This document shows, piece after piece, positions 47,120 through 58,039 of a DNA stretch of 64,000 nucleotides; within the stretch, counting starts at the first letter, position 1, and each line of letters opens with the position of its first letter. Source of the DNA: Acetobacter orleanensis (GTDB taxonomy: Bacteria; Pseudomonadota; Alphaproteobacteria; Acetobacterales; Acetobacteraceae). Under the pieces are notes generated by a model, which was given only the letters and a program-made list of their open reading frames with translations, ran no database searches and was not told the origin of the DNA. The translations under genes were made by a program, and so were the position numbers. Location: contig NZ_LHZV01000067.1 in assembly GCF_001581005.1 (NCBI RefSeq), positions 62,001 to 126,000 on the forward strand. Direction: 5' to 3'.

Positions 47120-50100
47120 ATGACCGTCCGCTTTGTCCGCTTGCGGATTGTCGGGTTCAAGAGCTTTGCTGAACCCGTCACCGTAGAAATTCTCCCCGGC
47201 CTGACCGGCATTGTCGGACCCAATGGGTGTGGCAAATCCAACGTGGTGGAAGCCCTGCGCTGGGTGATGGGAGAATCCTCCGCTCGCTCCCTGCGCGGCG
47301 GAGAAATGGATGATCTAATTTTTGCGGGCACGGCAGGCCGCCCTGCCCGCTCTCTGGCGGAAGTGACCGTCACGCTGGAAGGCACACAAGGCCACGGCCC
47401 CGCCGCCTTTGCCGATCAGGACGAACTTCAGATTACCCGCCGGGCCGAACGCGGCTCCGGCAGCGAATACCGCATTAACGGCAAGCCCGCCCGCGCGCGG
47501 GACGTGCAGACGCTGTTTGCCGATCTCGCGTCCGGCGCCCGCTCCTCCGCCATGGTCAGTCAGGGCCGTGTGGCCATGCTGGTGGGCGCGCGGCCAGAGG
47601 AACGCCGCTCCATTCTGGAAGAAGCCGCGGGCATCACCGGCCTGCACGCCCGCAGGCATGAAGCTGAACTCAAGCTGCGCGCCACCGAGAGCAATCTGAC
47701 CCGCGCGGAAGACCTCCGCCAGCAACTGGAAACCCGGCTGGGCGGCCTTGCCGAACAATCCCGCGAAGCCAGCCGCTACCGCGAACTCTCCTCCGCCCTG
47801 CGTGACGCGGAAACCGAACTGCTGGCGGTCCTGCATGCCCGCGCCCGGCAGGCGGTTGAACGCGCCATTGAAACCGCCGTCCGCGCCCGCCATGCCCTGA
47901 CAGAGCATGAAGAGGCCGCTGAAGGCGCGGTGATTGCGGAGTTTGAAGCCAACCAGAAACTCCCCACCCTCCGCGCCCGAGCGGATGAAGCCCGCACAGT
48001 GCTGGAACGCTGCCGGGTCACGGCGGAAGGCGTCACACGGGAAGAAGAACGCGCCGCAGCACAGGCCAGAAGTGCCACAGAACGCCTCCAGCAGCATGAA
48101 GCCGACTACACAGCCGCCCAGACCCGCGTGGAGGATGCCACCGATACACTGGAACGTCTGAGCACGGAAAAAACCGAGTCCGAAGCGGCAGAAGCCTCCC
48201 TCCCCCAAAGAACCGCCGATGCGGAAGCCCGCCAGACCGAACTGACCGAGGCTCTGGCAGACAGCGAACGCACACTGACCCAGCAGACCGAAACACTGGC
48301 CGCCGCCCGCGCCCGTAAACAACGCGCCACAGAAGAACTGGAATCCGCCACCACCCTGCTAACCCGTGCATCAGACGCCGTCTCTACCCTACAAGCCGAA
48401 CTGGACGCATTGCAGGCGCGCCTGCCGTCTGATGAGAGTATGGCGGACGCCGCCAAAGCCGTGCAGGAGGCCCGTGCCGCGCAGGCCGCCGCCCGCACAG
48501 CGTTTGAAGAAGCCGACCGCGCCCGCTCGGACGCCAGCGTTGCCCTGTCCATCGCACGGAACGATGCGGAAAACGCCCGCCAGACGCAGGCTGAAACCCG
48601 TAAGGCACTTGAGCGCAGCCGTGCCAAACTCACCACGTTGCGGTCTGATCTGGCACAACTTGAAAAACGCCACGCGGAGACGCAGGCCGCCCTTTTGGAA
48701 GACTCCGCTCTCCAGACTTTGAAAGACAAGGCAGCACAGGCCACCACGGAGCATCAGGCTGCCGCGCTAACGCTGGAAGAGGCCGAGACCACACGGCGCG
48801 ACACCTCCGCAGCTCTCACTCAGGCCAGCCGCGCCTTTCAGGACCATGAAAGCCATCGCAGAAGTGTAGAAGCAACCTGTTCTACCGCCCAGACGGCTCT
48901 AAACCGCGCCCGTCAGGAAGAAGAGACACTTACAAAAGGGCTGCATCAGGCGCAGTCTGAGGCCCTCCCGGACGACACGCTCAAAGTGGCCCAGACCGCC
49001 CGCGCCACGCAGGAAGACAAACTCCGCACAGTTACAGAGGCTCTTACGCAGGCGGACGCCAGCCTGACCGACCTCCGGACAAACCACACAAGCGCCGTCA
49101 ACCACCAGAATACCCTCCAGACGGAACTCGCCCGCTTGCAGGCACAGGCGGACGGGCTCGCGCAGGCGCTGGGGACAGATACGGCGGATACGGCAGAACC
49201 AGTTTCCGCCCGTATGGATATTCCAGAAGGGTATGAGGCCGCTCTGGCCGCGGCCCTCTCAGAAGGTCTGGATGCCCCGGTGGCGGACAATGCCGCGCGG
49301 GGCTGGCATTGTTTACCAGCCTTAGCGGACCTACCCGCCCTGCCCGGTAACGCCGTGCCCCTCAGCACTCATATCAAAGCGCCTGAGGCACTGGACCGTG
49401 TTCTGTCCAGCATTGGTCTCCTGCCAGACGGTGTGGATGGTCGGCCCCTGCAAGCAGACCTCAAGCCGGGGCAAAGCCTTGTTTCAAAGGCGGGCGATCT
49501 CTGGCGCTGGGATGGATTTTATACCCGCGCGGGAGAACCGGACGCCGCAACACGCCGCCTCGCCCAACGCCGGATTTTAAAAGAGACCGAGCAACGTCTC
49601 GTAACGCTCCAGCAGGACGCGCCAAGCGCCGAGCAAGCGGTAGCCGCCGCCAGCGTAGCACTCCGGGATATGGAACAGCAGGCTACAAACCACCGTGCCC
49701 AACGGGCAACGTTTGAAAAAGCCTTGCAGCAGGCCCGCACGCAGGAAGCCGACCTTGAACGCCGCCATGCAGCCTCTCGCGCCCGGCTAGACGGCCTTCT
49801 GCCGCAACAGGAACGCGCCGTTGCCGCGAGAAAAGAGGCCGAAGCCACCCTGATAGCGGCCAAAGCCGCACAGGACGCCCTGCCACAGACAGAAACGCTC
49901 AAAACGGCGCTGGAACAGGCTCGCCAGAAAGACACAGCAGCCCAGCAGACAGAGCTGCAGGTCCGCACGTCCCTTAAACTGGCGGAACAGTCCCTCCGGT
50001 CCGCGCAGGACGCCCTGACCCGCGCGGAAAACCAACAGGCCTCAGCCAGCGCACGCATGGAAACGCTGCTGCCGGAGCGCGAGCGCCTGCGGCAGGATGT

Positions 50101-51646
50101 TGTGGTGGAAGAAAGCTCGGTTGCTGATCTGGAAAGCCGTCTGGCGACCGGGCAGGCTGACAAGCAGATTGAAGAGACCCTGCACACCGCCCAGACCCGG
50201 CAAAGTGAGGCCGAATCTGCCTACCGCACAGCAGAGCAGACCGTGCTCAGCGAGGAAAAAGCGACGCAGGAGGCCACGCAGCACCATCAGACAGTGCAGG
50301 AACTGGCTCTTGAAGTCCGCTCCCGTCTGGCCGCCCTCACCCCGCGTCTGGAATCGCTTCAGGTAGAACAGGCTGAGGCCGAAGCGCGTAAAACCCATGC
50401 GATAGCCGCACAGGAAGAGGCCGCCCGCGCGTTGCCGGACAACGGTGAAGAAACGCTGGCGACCTTGCGGGAGCAACGCACCACCCTGACCGCAGAACTT
50501 GAACAGGTGCGTGAACTCCGGGCATCCTTACAGGCGGAAAAAACCACACTTGCGAGCCGACTGGCTTCTCTGAACGCCACAATGCAGGACTGGACCGCCC
50601 GCGCAGACGCAGCCCGGACCGATCTGACCCATTCGCAGGCTCGGTTGGATGCGGCCCGCACGGAGCATCAGACGGTCTCAGAACTGCCCGCAGAAGCTGA
50701 GCGGCTGAAAAACACCACGCTTCAGGCTCTGGCAGAGGCCGAAACCGCCTATGCCGAGGCCGACAAAGCGCGCGCCGAAGCGGAAGCAGCTCTGAGTGAC
50801 GCGAATGAACAGCGCCGGAAAACCGAGGCGCAACTGACCGCCGCGCGGGAAAATCTCTTGAAAGCCGACGCTCGAAGTGAGCAGGCGCAGGCCATTCTCG
50901 ACCAGCTTCTGGCCGAAACACCAGCCCCGCCCCGCGCTCCCACGGGAGACCTGACGGAAGCCGCGGAAAGTGCTCTGCGCCGTAAAATCTCTCGCCTCAC
51001 GCGGGAACGGGAAGAGATGGGCCCGGTCAACCTGCGCGCGGAAATCGAGGCTGAAGAAGCCTCCGGACAGGCCCGCACGCTGGGGGCGGAAATCGCGGAT
51101 CTGGAAGCCGCCATTGCCCGGCTACGGGGCTCTATCGGCTCCCTGAATAAGGAAGGGCGGGAACGGCTGATGGCTGTGTTCACGCAGGTGGACCAGCATT
51201 TCCAGTCCCTCTTCTCCCGCATGTTTGGCGGTGGCCGGGCGCATCTCGGCCTTGTCGGCAGTGATGACCCGCTGGAAGCCGGGCTTGAAATCTATGCCCA
51301 GCCACCGGGGAAAAAGCTGGCCACCTTGTCCCTCCTTTCGGGAGGTGAACAGGCTTTAACCGCTCTTTCATTGATTTTTGCAGTGTTTCGCTGTAATCCG
51401 GCCCCCGTTTGTGTGCTCGACGAGGTTGACGCACCGCTTGATGATGCCAACGTTGGACGTTTCAGTTCCCTGTTGGGGGACATGGTTACAGAAGCAGGAA
51501 CCCGTTTTCTGGTTGTTACTCACCATCAACTGACAATGGCCCATATGGACCATCTTTTTGGCGTAACCATGCAGGAGCGCGGTGTGAGCCGTGTTCTGTC
51601 AGTTGATCTTGCCCGCGCCGCCGCTATGGCCGGGCAACAGGACTAG
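47120..51646 (+). CDS. smc: Chromosome partition protein SMC, unusually long
   Basis: 1,508 residues versus roughly 1,150-1,200 in well-studied bacteria. The ATPase head is split: Walker A GPNGCGKSNVVEA near residue 35, and C-terminal signature LSLLSGGEQAL with Walker B CVLDEVDAPLDD. A hinge-like globular part lies around residues 690-830 (MDIPEGYEAALAAALSEG, RGWHCLPALADLP). Between head and hinge run two Ala/Glu/Gln/Arg-rich coiled-coil arms of about 500 residues each, which account for the extra length. With ScpA and ScpB (not here) it compacts and segregates the origin region by loop extrusion. Confidence 0.96.
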   Translation: MTVRFVRLRIVGFKSFAEPVTVEILPGLTGIVGPNGCGKSNVVEALRWVMGESSARSLRGGEMDDLIFAGTAGRPARSLAEVTVTLEGTQGHGPAAFADQDELQITRRAERGSGSEYRINGKPARARDVQTLFADLASGARSSAMVSQGRVAMLVGARPEERRSILEEAAGITGLHARRHEAELKLRATESNLTRAEDLRQQLETRLGGLAEQSREASRYRELSSALRDAETELLAVLHARARQAVERAIETAVRARHALTEHEEAAEGAVIAEFEANQKLPTLRARADEARTVLERCRVTAEGVTREEERAAAQARSATERLQQHEADYTAAQTRVEDATDTLERLSTEKTESEAAEASLPQRTADAEARQTELTEALADSERTLTQQTETLAAARARKQRATEELESATTLLTRASDAVSTLQAELDALQARLPSDESMADAAKAVQEARAAQAAARTAFEEADRARSDASVALSIARNDAENARQTQAETRKALERSRAKLTTLRSDLAQLEKRHAETQAALLEDSALQTLKDKAAQATTEHQAAALTLEEAETTRRDTSAALTQASRAFQDHESHRRSVEATCSTAQTALNRARQEEETLTKGLHQAQSEALPDDTLKVAQTARATQEDKLRTVTEALTQADASLTDLRTNHTSAVNHQNTLQTELARLQAQADGLAQALGTDTADTAEPVSARMDIPEGYEAALAAALSEGLDAPVADNAARGWHCLPALADLPALPGNAVPLSTHIKAPEALDRVLSSIGLLPDGVDGRPLQADLKPGQSLVSKAGDLWRWDGFYTRAGEPDAATRRLAQRRILKETEQRLVTLQQDAPSAEQAVAAASVALRDMEQQATNHRAQRATFEKALQQARTQEADLERRHAASRARLDGLLPQQERAVAARKEAEATLIAAKAAQDALPQTETLKTALEQARQKDTAAQQTELQVRTSLKLAEQSLRSAQDALTRAENQQASASARMETLLPERERLRQDVVVEESSVADLESRLATGQADKQIEETLHTAQTRQSEAESAYRTAEQTVLSEEKATQEATQHHQTVQELALEVRSRLAALTPRLESLQVEQAEAEARKTHAIAAQEEAARALPDNGEETLATLREQRTTLTAELEQVRELRASLQAEKTTLASRLASLNATMQDWTARADAARTDLTHSQARLDAARTEHQTVSELPAEAERLKNTTLQALAEAETAYAEADKARAEAEAALSDANEQRRKTEAQLTAARENLLKADARSEQAQAILDQLLAETPAPPRAPTGDLTEAAESALRRKISRLTREREEMGPVNLRAEIEAEEASGQARTLGAEIADLEAAIARLRGSIGSLNKEGRERLMAVFTQVDQHFQSLFSRMFGGGRAHLGLVGSDDPLEAGLEIYAQPPGKKLATLSLLSGGEQALTALSLIFAVFRCNPAPVCVLDEVDAPLDDANVGRFSSLLGDMVTEAGTRFLVVTHHQLTMAHMDHLFGVTMQERGVSRVLSVDLARAAAMAGQQD

Positions 51647-51658
51647 GGATAAAGACAG

Positions 51659-52420
51659 ATGCCGCATCCTGATACGACATCAGACATGCCCCGAAAATGC
51701 GCCGGGAACCCCCTCAAACGCTGCTTGGGTAAAGGCGCGCTGGCTATTGGTGTATGCATGCTGGCCTGTGGGGGGCTGGTTTTGCACCAGTCCAAAGCCT
51801 ACGGACTTCTGGCCCGCATCCATCATGGCCTGATTATCTGCACACCCAGCACCGGGCTGAGCATGACAGCAACCTCCGCAGGCCTGCCGCACCAGAACAG
51901 CCCCGGCATGCTGCGGCTGGAACTGGCGTCTCAACCTGATGGACGGCTGGTTGTCATCCCCGGCTCTAATCCGCTGAGTGAAGTTCTGGCCTCATCCCGC
52001 CGCGCACATACTCTGCTGATGCTGGACCTGAACAATACCAATCCGGCAGATGTCGCTCTGCTGGTGCGCAAAGCCAGAATGCGGGACCGCGTGGTGCTGG
52101 TACCATCCAGCAAGGAAACAACGGAAGTCGCCTTGCAGGCCGACCCGTCCATGCTGGTCGCTATCCCCGTTCACTCCATGCGGGAGGCTTATGCGGCGCA
52201 TCGCATGGCGGGGCAGCACCCTTATGCCGCCTATCTATCCCCCAACGCGGCGCCTGATCTGTTCTCGCTGGTGCACCGTGATGCGGAAGCCGTGATTACG
52301 GAAAATCCGATTACGGCCAATTTCCAGCCAGACGAGTTTCTGGCTGAACACCCGGTTGATATTGTTGTGACACCGCAAACCGGAACACTGCCCCAAGCGA
52401 CTCTCGCCCGGGACAGCTAA
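51659..52420 (+). CDS. Membrane-anchored protein, possibly a degenerate GDPD-type domain
   Basis: 253 residues with one N-terminal membrane helix (GALAIGVCMLACGGLVL). The remainder follows the order of a glycerophosphodiester phosphodiesterase barrel: IPGSNPLSEVL, LLMLDLNNTNPADVALLV, RDRVVLVPSS, MLVAIPV, and DAEAVITENP near the end. The catalytic HRG and E-x-K motifs are missing, so it is probably not an active GDPD. Function unknown. It starts 12 bp after smc, so it is likely co-transcribed, and a terminator follows. Confidence 0.6.
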   Translation: MPHPDTTSDMPRKCAGNPLKRCLGKGALAIGVCMLACGGLVLHQSKAYGLLARIHHGLIICTPSTGLSMTATSAGLPHQNSPGMLRLELASQPDGRLVVIPGSNPLSEVLASSRRAHTLLMLDLNNTNPADVALLVRKARMRDRVVLVPSSKETTEVALQADPSMLVAIPVHSMREAYAAHRMAGQHPYAAYLSPNAAPDLFSLVHRDAEAVITENPITANFQPDEFLAEHPVDIVVTPQTGTLPQATLARDS

Positions 52421-52421
52421 T

Positions 52422-52464
52422 CCGGCGCGGCAGCTAGAGAGACGCTGCCGCAATCCGGTTTTTT
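52422..52464 (+). terminator. Intrinsic terminator after the smc operon
   Basis: GCGGCAG (52427-52433) pairs with CTGCCGC (52445-52451), with outer CCGG pairing, followed by six T. It ends the smc / GDPD-like transcript before convergent aarC. Confidence 0.7.
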
Positions 52465-52476
52465 AATCTGGCTTTT

Positions 52477-54021
<1,545 letters not shown>

Positions 54022-54260
54022 TCAGTTCCGACGCGAAGCGGATCAAACGGGTACGAAGCGCTCTATATCCCATTGCACCACTCCTTCCCACCGACACACC
54101 TTGGCGGCCGGATGATATGCGTAACGTAGGCAGAAAATGACGGGCGTGGCGCGTCACATGCTTGTGCACAAAACAGCCGTCCGTAAAAAATTACCGTTGC
54201 TCCCTTCCCTGTGTCCGCCTGTGGCGCCTACATGGTGAGGAGAAAGGTGGATAACAGCAG

Positions 54261-55007
54261 ATGCACACAGGCCTCTTCCCTGACGGAAACGTGAAAGCGG
54301 CAATGCGGAAAGGACTCCGCGTTGTGGGAGACGTGCATGGAGATTTGCAGGCGTTCCGCCATGCCGTGGCTACGGACCGCTTTATTATCCAGCTTGGTGA
54401 CCTTGTAGATTACGGGCCGGACAGCGCAGGCGTGTTACGGTTGATGCATGATGTGATGCAGGAAGGGCGCGGCCTGTTTCTCATCGGTAATCATGACCGC
54501 AAGCTGGGCCGTGCCCTGCTGGGCAAAAAACTCCGCCCGGACCCGCCGCTGGAAGCCACAATGGCGCAACTCCACCTCCCGGAAAACGCGGATGTACTGG
54601 GTTTTGCGCTAGAGATGCTGGACGCCGCTCCCGCATGGCTGGGGCTGGGCCGGATGCTGTTTGTGCATGGCGCATTTGATGTGCGGATGCTGATGGAGCC
54701 ACCCCCACCCGCCCTCGGTCGGGTAACTTTTCTGCTCTCCCGCGCGCTGTTTGGAGAAACAACCAGCAGAATGCAGAAAGATGGCTTTCCTGAACGGTGC
54801 CTGAACTGGGTCAACCATATTCCCACCGGCTATACGGTCTATTGCGGGCATGACCAGCGCTCCACCAACGGCTGCCCGTTGACCATTCCGGGCCGCGCCG
54901 GGGGGCAGGCCATTTTTACAGATACCGGGGCAGGCAAAGGCGGCCATCTGGCATGGCTGGATGTCCCGGCTAACTTTATGGAAGAATCTGCGCCTGCTGT
55001 GTCATAG
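54261..55007 (+). CDS. Metallophosphoesterase (PPP-like phosphatase)
   Basis: 248 residues of the calcineurin-like superfamily. The metal motifs are in order: GDVHGDL, GDLVDYGPDS, IGNHDRKLG, FVHGAF and YCGHDQRS. This is the arrangement of bacterial PPP-family serine/threonine phosphatases and of diadenosine tetraphosphatases. The substrate cannot be deduced. There is no signal peptide. It is the first gene of a plus-strand series leading to aarB and aarA, with 49 bp before the chorismate mutase gene. Confidence 0.85.
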   Translation: MHTGLFPDGNVKAAMRKGLRVVGDVHGDLQAFRHAVATDRFIIQLGDLVDYGPDSAGVLRLMHDVMQEGRGLFLIGNHDRKLGRALLGKKLRPDPPLEATMAQLHLPENADVLGFALEMLDAAPAWLGLGRMLFVHGAFDVRMLMEPPPPALGRVTFLLSRALFGETTSRMQKDGFPERCLNWVNHIPTGYTVYCGHDQRSTNGCPLTIPGRAGGQAIFTDTGAGKGGHLAWLDVPANFMEESAPAVS

Positions 55008-55056
55008 TCTTGTACACACAGCGCTCCCTCACCATGCCAGATAGAAACAGAGAATT

Positions 55057-55383
55057 GTGCAAACCGTGACTGACCAGCCCTCTCCCACCGCCGCCCTGCT
55101 GGACCTCCGCCGCAGCATTGACAATATCGATGCAGCCCTTGTCGCCATGCTGGCGGAACGGTTCCGCTGCACAAAAGCCGTGGGCGCGCTCAAGGCGCGT
55201 TACGACATGCCGCCAGCCGACCCGGCCAGAGAAGCCCGGCAGATTGCCCGCCTGCGCACGTTGGCTGAAGACGCCCATCTGGACCCGGACTTTGCCGAGA
55301 AGTTTCTGAACTTCATTATCCATGAAGTTATTCGCCACCATGAAGCGATTGCAAAACAGTCTTCCGAGTCGACTGTAAAGTGA
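55057..55383 (+). CDS. Chorismate mutase, AroQ type
   Basis: 108-aa all-helical chorismate mutase that converts chorismate to prephenate for Phe and Tyr synthesis. Conserved residues of the AroQ site are seen: LRRSIDNIDAALVAMLAERF (N-terminal helix with the first Arg), the KAVGALKA Lys/Arg, and ADPAREARQIARL (Glu/Arg of helix 2). It is free-standing, not fused to prephenate dehydratase. A GTG start is preceded by AGAGA. Its stop overlaps the aarB start (GTGA), so it is translationally coupled to that gene. Confidence 0.9.
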   Translation: MQTVTDQPSPTAALLDLRRSIDNIDAALVAMLAERFRCTKAVGALKARYDMPPADPAREARQIARLRTLAEDAHLDPDFAEKFLNFIIHEVIRHHEAIAKQSSESTVK

Positions 55384-55907
55384 CGCGCCGCCTCCTTCTG
55401 CTCCGGCATGCCGAAGCCGCAGGCCCTCCGGGCGGTGATTTTAGCGAGCAGGCCGATCTGGCCCGCGCACTGACAGCAGAAGGACGAATGGCCGCAAGCC
55501 GCTGTGGCGCATGGCTCCGCGCCAACGCTCTGGCGCCGGACCTTGTTCTATGCAGCCCAGCCCGCCGCACGCGGGAAACCTTGGCGGCTCTGGAGCCTTT
55601 CCAACCACCGCCCGTTCTGCCCACCCGGTTCTGCCCGGACATTTATGAAGCGCCGCCCTCCGCCCTGCTTGCCTGCATTCGGCAAGCCTCAGTGGAAGCC
55701 CGCACTCTGCTGCTGGTGGGGCATAACCCCGGCATCTCCGCGCTGGCCCGTTGGCTGGATAGTCAGGCGGATGCGCTGGAGGCGGGATTCGCAACGGCCT
55801 CGCTTGCCGTCTTCCACATGTGGGGTTCAGAAAGTGCTGAAGAGGACACAGGCTGGGCGCAATGCGATGCAACAAGCCTGACTTTAGACACATTCGCGCG
55901 ACCCTGA
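55380..55907 (+). CDS. aarB: SixA-like histidine phosphatase AarB
   Basis: 175 residues of the branch 1 histidine phosphatase superfamily. The catalytic RHG box reads LLRHAEAAG, with the second Arg in CSPARRTRETL, Glu in the mid region, and the second His in LLVGHNPGISALA. This fits SixA, which dephosphorylates phospho-His on signalling or PTS proteins. In acetic acid bacteria the homologue next to citrate synthase is called aarB, which is the reason for the symbol; its part in acetate resistance is not settled. It starts at a GTG within the chorismate mutase stop. Confidence 0.85.
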   Translation: MTRRLLLLRHAEAAGPPGGDFSEQADLARALTAEGRMAASRCGAWLRANALAPDLVLCSPARRTRETLAALEPFQPPPVLPTRFCPDIYEAPPSALLACIRQASVEARTLLLVGHNPGISALARWLDSQADALEAGFATASLAVFHMWGSESAEEDTGWAQCDATSLTLDTFARP

Positions 55908-56070
55908 GGGCAGGAAAGCGCAGTTTTCCAAGCATCACCCCTTTTGATAACGCGCGGTTTATCGTCCGCCTTCTTCCTGTTTCTTTCTGGATCGGTGAGA
56001 ACAGTCAGACAGCAGGCCGCCAGTCAGTCAGCCTGTCAGGCAGCGGCATTATAATGCAGAAGGAAACATC

Positions 56071-57381
56071 ATGAGCGCATCGCAGAACGAAGGTCAGCGG
56101 TCCGACGCAACCATATCGCTCGGTGGGCGGACGGCGACTCTGCCAGTCCTTTCTGGCACCCTCGGGCCAGATGTCGTCGATATCCGCAAGCTTCCGGCTG
56201 ATATGGGCGTCTTCACTTATGACCCCGGCTACGGCGAGACAGCCTCGTGCTCCAGCAAAATCACCTTTATTGATGGCGATAAGGGCGTCCTGCTCCATCG
56301 CGGCTATCCCATTGCCCAGCTTGCAGAACACGCTTCCTATGAGGAAGTTATTTATCTGCTCCTGAATGGGGAACTGCCAAACAAGGGTGATTTTGAGACA
56401 TTCTCCAACACCCTGACCAATCACACGCTGCTGCATGAGCAGATCCGGAATTTCTTCAACGGTTTCCGGCGTGATGCGCACCCCATGGCCATTCTGTGTG
56501 GCACGGTTGGCGCGCTCTCCGCATTCTATCCGGATGCCAACGACATCGCGATCAAGGCGAATCGTGAACTGGCCGCCATGCGTCTGATTGCCAAAATCCC
56601 GACCATTGCGGCATGGGCCTACAAATACACGCAGGGCGAAGCCTTCATCTATCCGCGCAATGACCTGAACTACGCGGAAAACCTGCTCGCCATGATGTTC
56701 GCCCGCGAGTCTGAACCCTACAAGGTCAACCCTGTTCTGGCCCGCGCCATGAATCGGATCCTGATCCTGCACGCAGACCATGAGCAGAACGCCTCCACCT
56801 CCACCGTGCGGATGGCAGGCTCCACAGGTGCCAACCCGTTTGCCTGTATCTCCGCAGGGATCGCAGCCCTCTGGGGACCCGCTCACGGCGGCGCGAACGA
56901 AGCCGTTCTGAAAATGCTGGCCGCCATTGGCAGCAAGGAAAACATCCCTGACTTCATCGCCAAGGTGAAAGACAAAACCAGCGGCGTAAAGCTGATGGGC
57001 TTTGGCCACCGCGTTTATAAAAACTTCGACCCACGCGCCAAGATCATGCAGAAAACCTGCCATGAAGTGCTGGGCGAGCTTGGCATTAAGGATGATCCGC
57101 TGCTGGATCTGGCTATTGAGCTGGAAAAAATCGCCATCAATGACGATTACTTCGTGCAGCGCAAACTCTATCCGAATGTCGATTTCTACTCAGGCATCAT
57201 TCTGAAAGCCATGGGCATTCCCACCAGCATGTTCACCGTGCTGTTTGCCGTAGCCCGCACCACCGGCTGGGTCAGCCAGTGGAAAGAAATGATCGAAGAA
57301 CCGGGCCAGCGCATCAGCCGCCCCCGTCAGCTTTATACCGGCGCAGCGCAGAGAGATTTTGTCGCTGTCGATAAACGGTAA
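56071..57381 (+). CDS. aarA: Citrate synthase AarA (type II)
   Basis: 436 residues. It condenses acetyl-CoA with oxaloacetate, the entry of the TCA cycle. Active-site elements: [23 protein letters not shown] and [16 protein letters not shown] (catalytic His and Asp). The length and N-terminal beta domain are those of the hexameric bacterial type. AAGGA lies ahead of the ATG. In acetic acid bacteria this enzyme (AarA) is needed for acetic acid resistance, working with AarC, encoded about 2 kb away on the other strand. Confidence 0.97.
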   Translation: MSASQNEGQRSDATISLGGRTATLPVLSGTLGPDVVDIRKLPADMGVFTYDPGYGETASCSSKITFIDGDKGVLLHRGYPIAQLAEHASYEEVIYLLLNGELPNKGDFETFSNTLTNHTLLHEQIRNFFNGFRRDAHPMAILCGTVGALSAFYPDANDIAIKANRELAAMRLIAKIPTIAAWAYKYTQGEAFIYPRNDLNYAENLLAMMFARESEPYKVNPVLARAMNRILILHADHEQNASTSTVRMAGSTGANPFACISAGIAALWGPAHGGANEAVLKMLAAIGSKENIPDFIAKVKDKTSGVKLMGFGHRVYKNFDPRAKIMQKTCHEVLGELGIKDDPLLDLAIELEKIAINDDYFVQRKLYPNVDFYSGIILKAMGIPTSMFTVLFAVARTTGWVSQWKEMIEEPGQRISRPRQLYTGAAQRDFVAVDKR

Positions 57382-57578
57382 GGCTCGACAGAGTCTTACT
57401 TCTTAAAAACGTCAGCCCACTCTTGGGCCTGAAAAGCGGGATGCTTGGCAGGCGCAGGAGTGGGCGCGTTACGTTACGCTTGCAACCGCCAAGCCAAGCC
57501 AAGCCAAATTCCTTTGAAAACATAACGTTACAATTATTTTCTTAGAGAAACTTTCCAGCTTGTATATATTTTCCACAC

Positions 57579-57609
57579 AAAAAAAACCAGACCGGGCACC
57601 CCGATCTGG
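57579..57609 (-). terminator. Intrinsic terminator between convergent aarA and the 81-aa gene
   Basis: CCAGACCGGG and CCCGATCTGG pair with one wobble around a 3-nt loop; on the minus strand eight T follow (57579-57586). On the plus strand CTCTTTT follows, so it may serve aarA too. The remaining part of the 277-bp gap holds a short CCAAG repeat (57489-57507) and nothing else that I recognise. Confidence 0.75.
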
Positions 57610-57658
57610 CTCTTTTACGGCCTGCTTTTGTAACGCCTAGACTGCCCTATTAAGCAGA

Positions 57659-57904
57659 TCAGTCGCAGTCACACCCTTTGGTTGGTGCTTTGGACTCTCG
57701 CACAACGTGATGGTCAATCCATTCGGAGACCAGACGGCGAGCTTCGTTTAAAGACGCTTCAGGGTGATGAATGCGATACAGGGTTGTGCACGCATGAAAA
57801 GCAGTCACATCCTCTGTGCCGACTTCACGCAATTCCTGATACGCCGTGACGACAGCTCGCTCGCATTTACGTGCGATCCGACTTAGTTCAACACCCACCG
57901 GCAT
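57659..57904 (-). CDS. Small protein of unknown function
   Basis: 81 residues, mainly helical, with no signal or membrane segment. It has an even mix of charged residues, cysteines in RKCERA, HACTTLY and the terminal GCDCD, and a two-helix core (LSRIARKCERAVVTAYQEL, EARRLVSEWIDHHVV). The Cys- and His-rich tail suggests metal binding, but no known motif is complete. An AAGGATA site is right before the ATG. A Fur-box-like sequence lies between it and a fair promoter, so iron-dependent expression is possible. Family not recognised. Confidence 0.65.
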   Translation of the reverse strand: MPVGVELSRIARKCERAVVTAYQELREVGTEDVTAFHACTTLYRIHHPEASLNEARRLVSEWIDHHVVRESKAPTKGCDCD

Positions 57905-57910
57905 TATCCT

Positions 57911-57930
57911 TGATTAACAATCATTCTCAA
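57911..57930 (-). promoter_or_regulatory. Fur-box-like element before the 81-aa gene
   Basis: On the minus strand TTGAGAATGATTGTTAATCA; aligned to the 19-bp Fur consensus it agrees at 12 positions by my count. It sits just downstream of the candidate promoter, where a repressor would block transcription. One half matches well (GAGAATGATT), the other poorly. Confidence 0.4.
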
Positions 57931-57938
57931 CTGCGGTG

Positions 57939-57967
57939 ATTAGACGCCAATTCTTACAAGGATGCAA
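57939..57967 (-). promoter_or_regulatory. Candidate promoter of the 81-aa gene
   Basis: TTGCAT (57962-57967) and TCTAAT (57939-57944) with a 17-bp spacer on the minus strand; the -10 matches 5 of 6 consensus bases, the -35 only 3 of 6. Confidence 0.35.
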
Positions 57968-58039
57968 GGCGGAATACGCTCTCAGAGCGCCTCATCTGAT
58001 CACAAGTTTTTACATAGCCGGTTCCTAGAGCCTACGAGC

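Noticed and set aside
56041-56060. TATAAT just before aarA as a promoter
   Set aside because: It would leave only a few nucleotides of leader before the ATG and has no reasonable -35 element.
57489-57507. CCAAG pentamer repeat
   Set aside because: Only three full copies and part of a fourth; too short to claim as a functional repeat.
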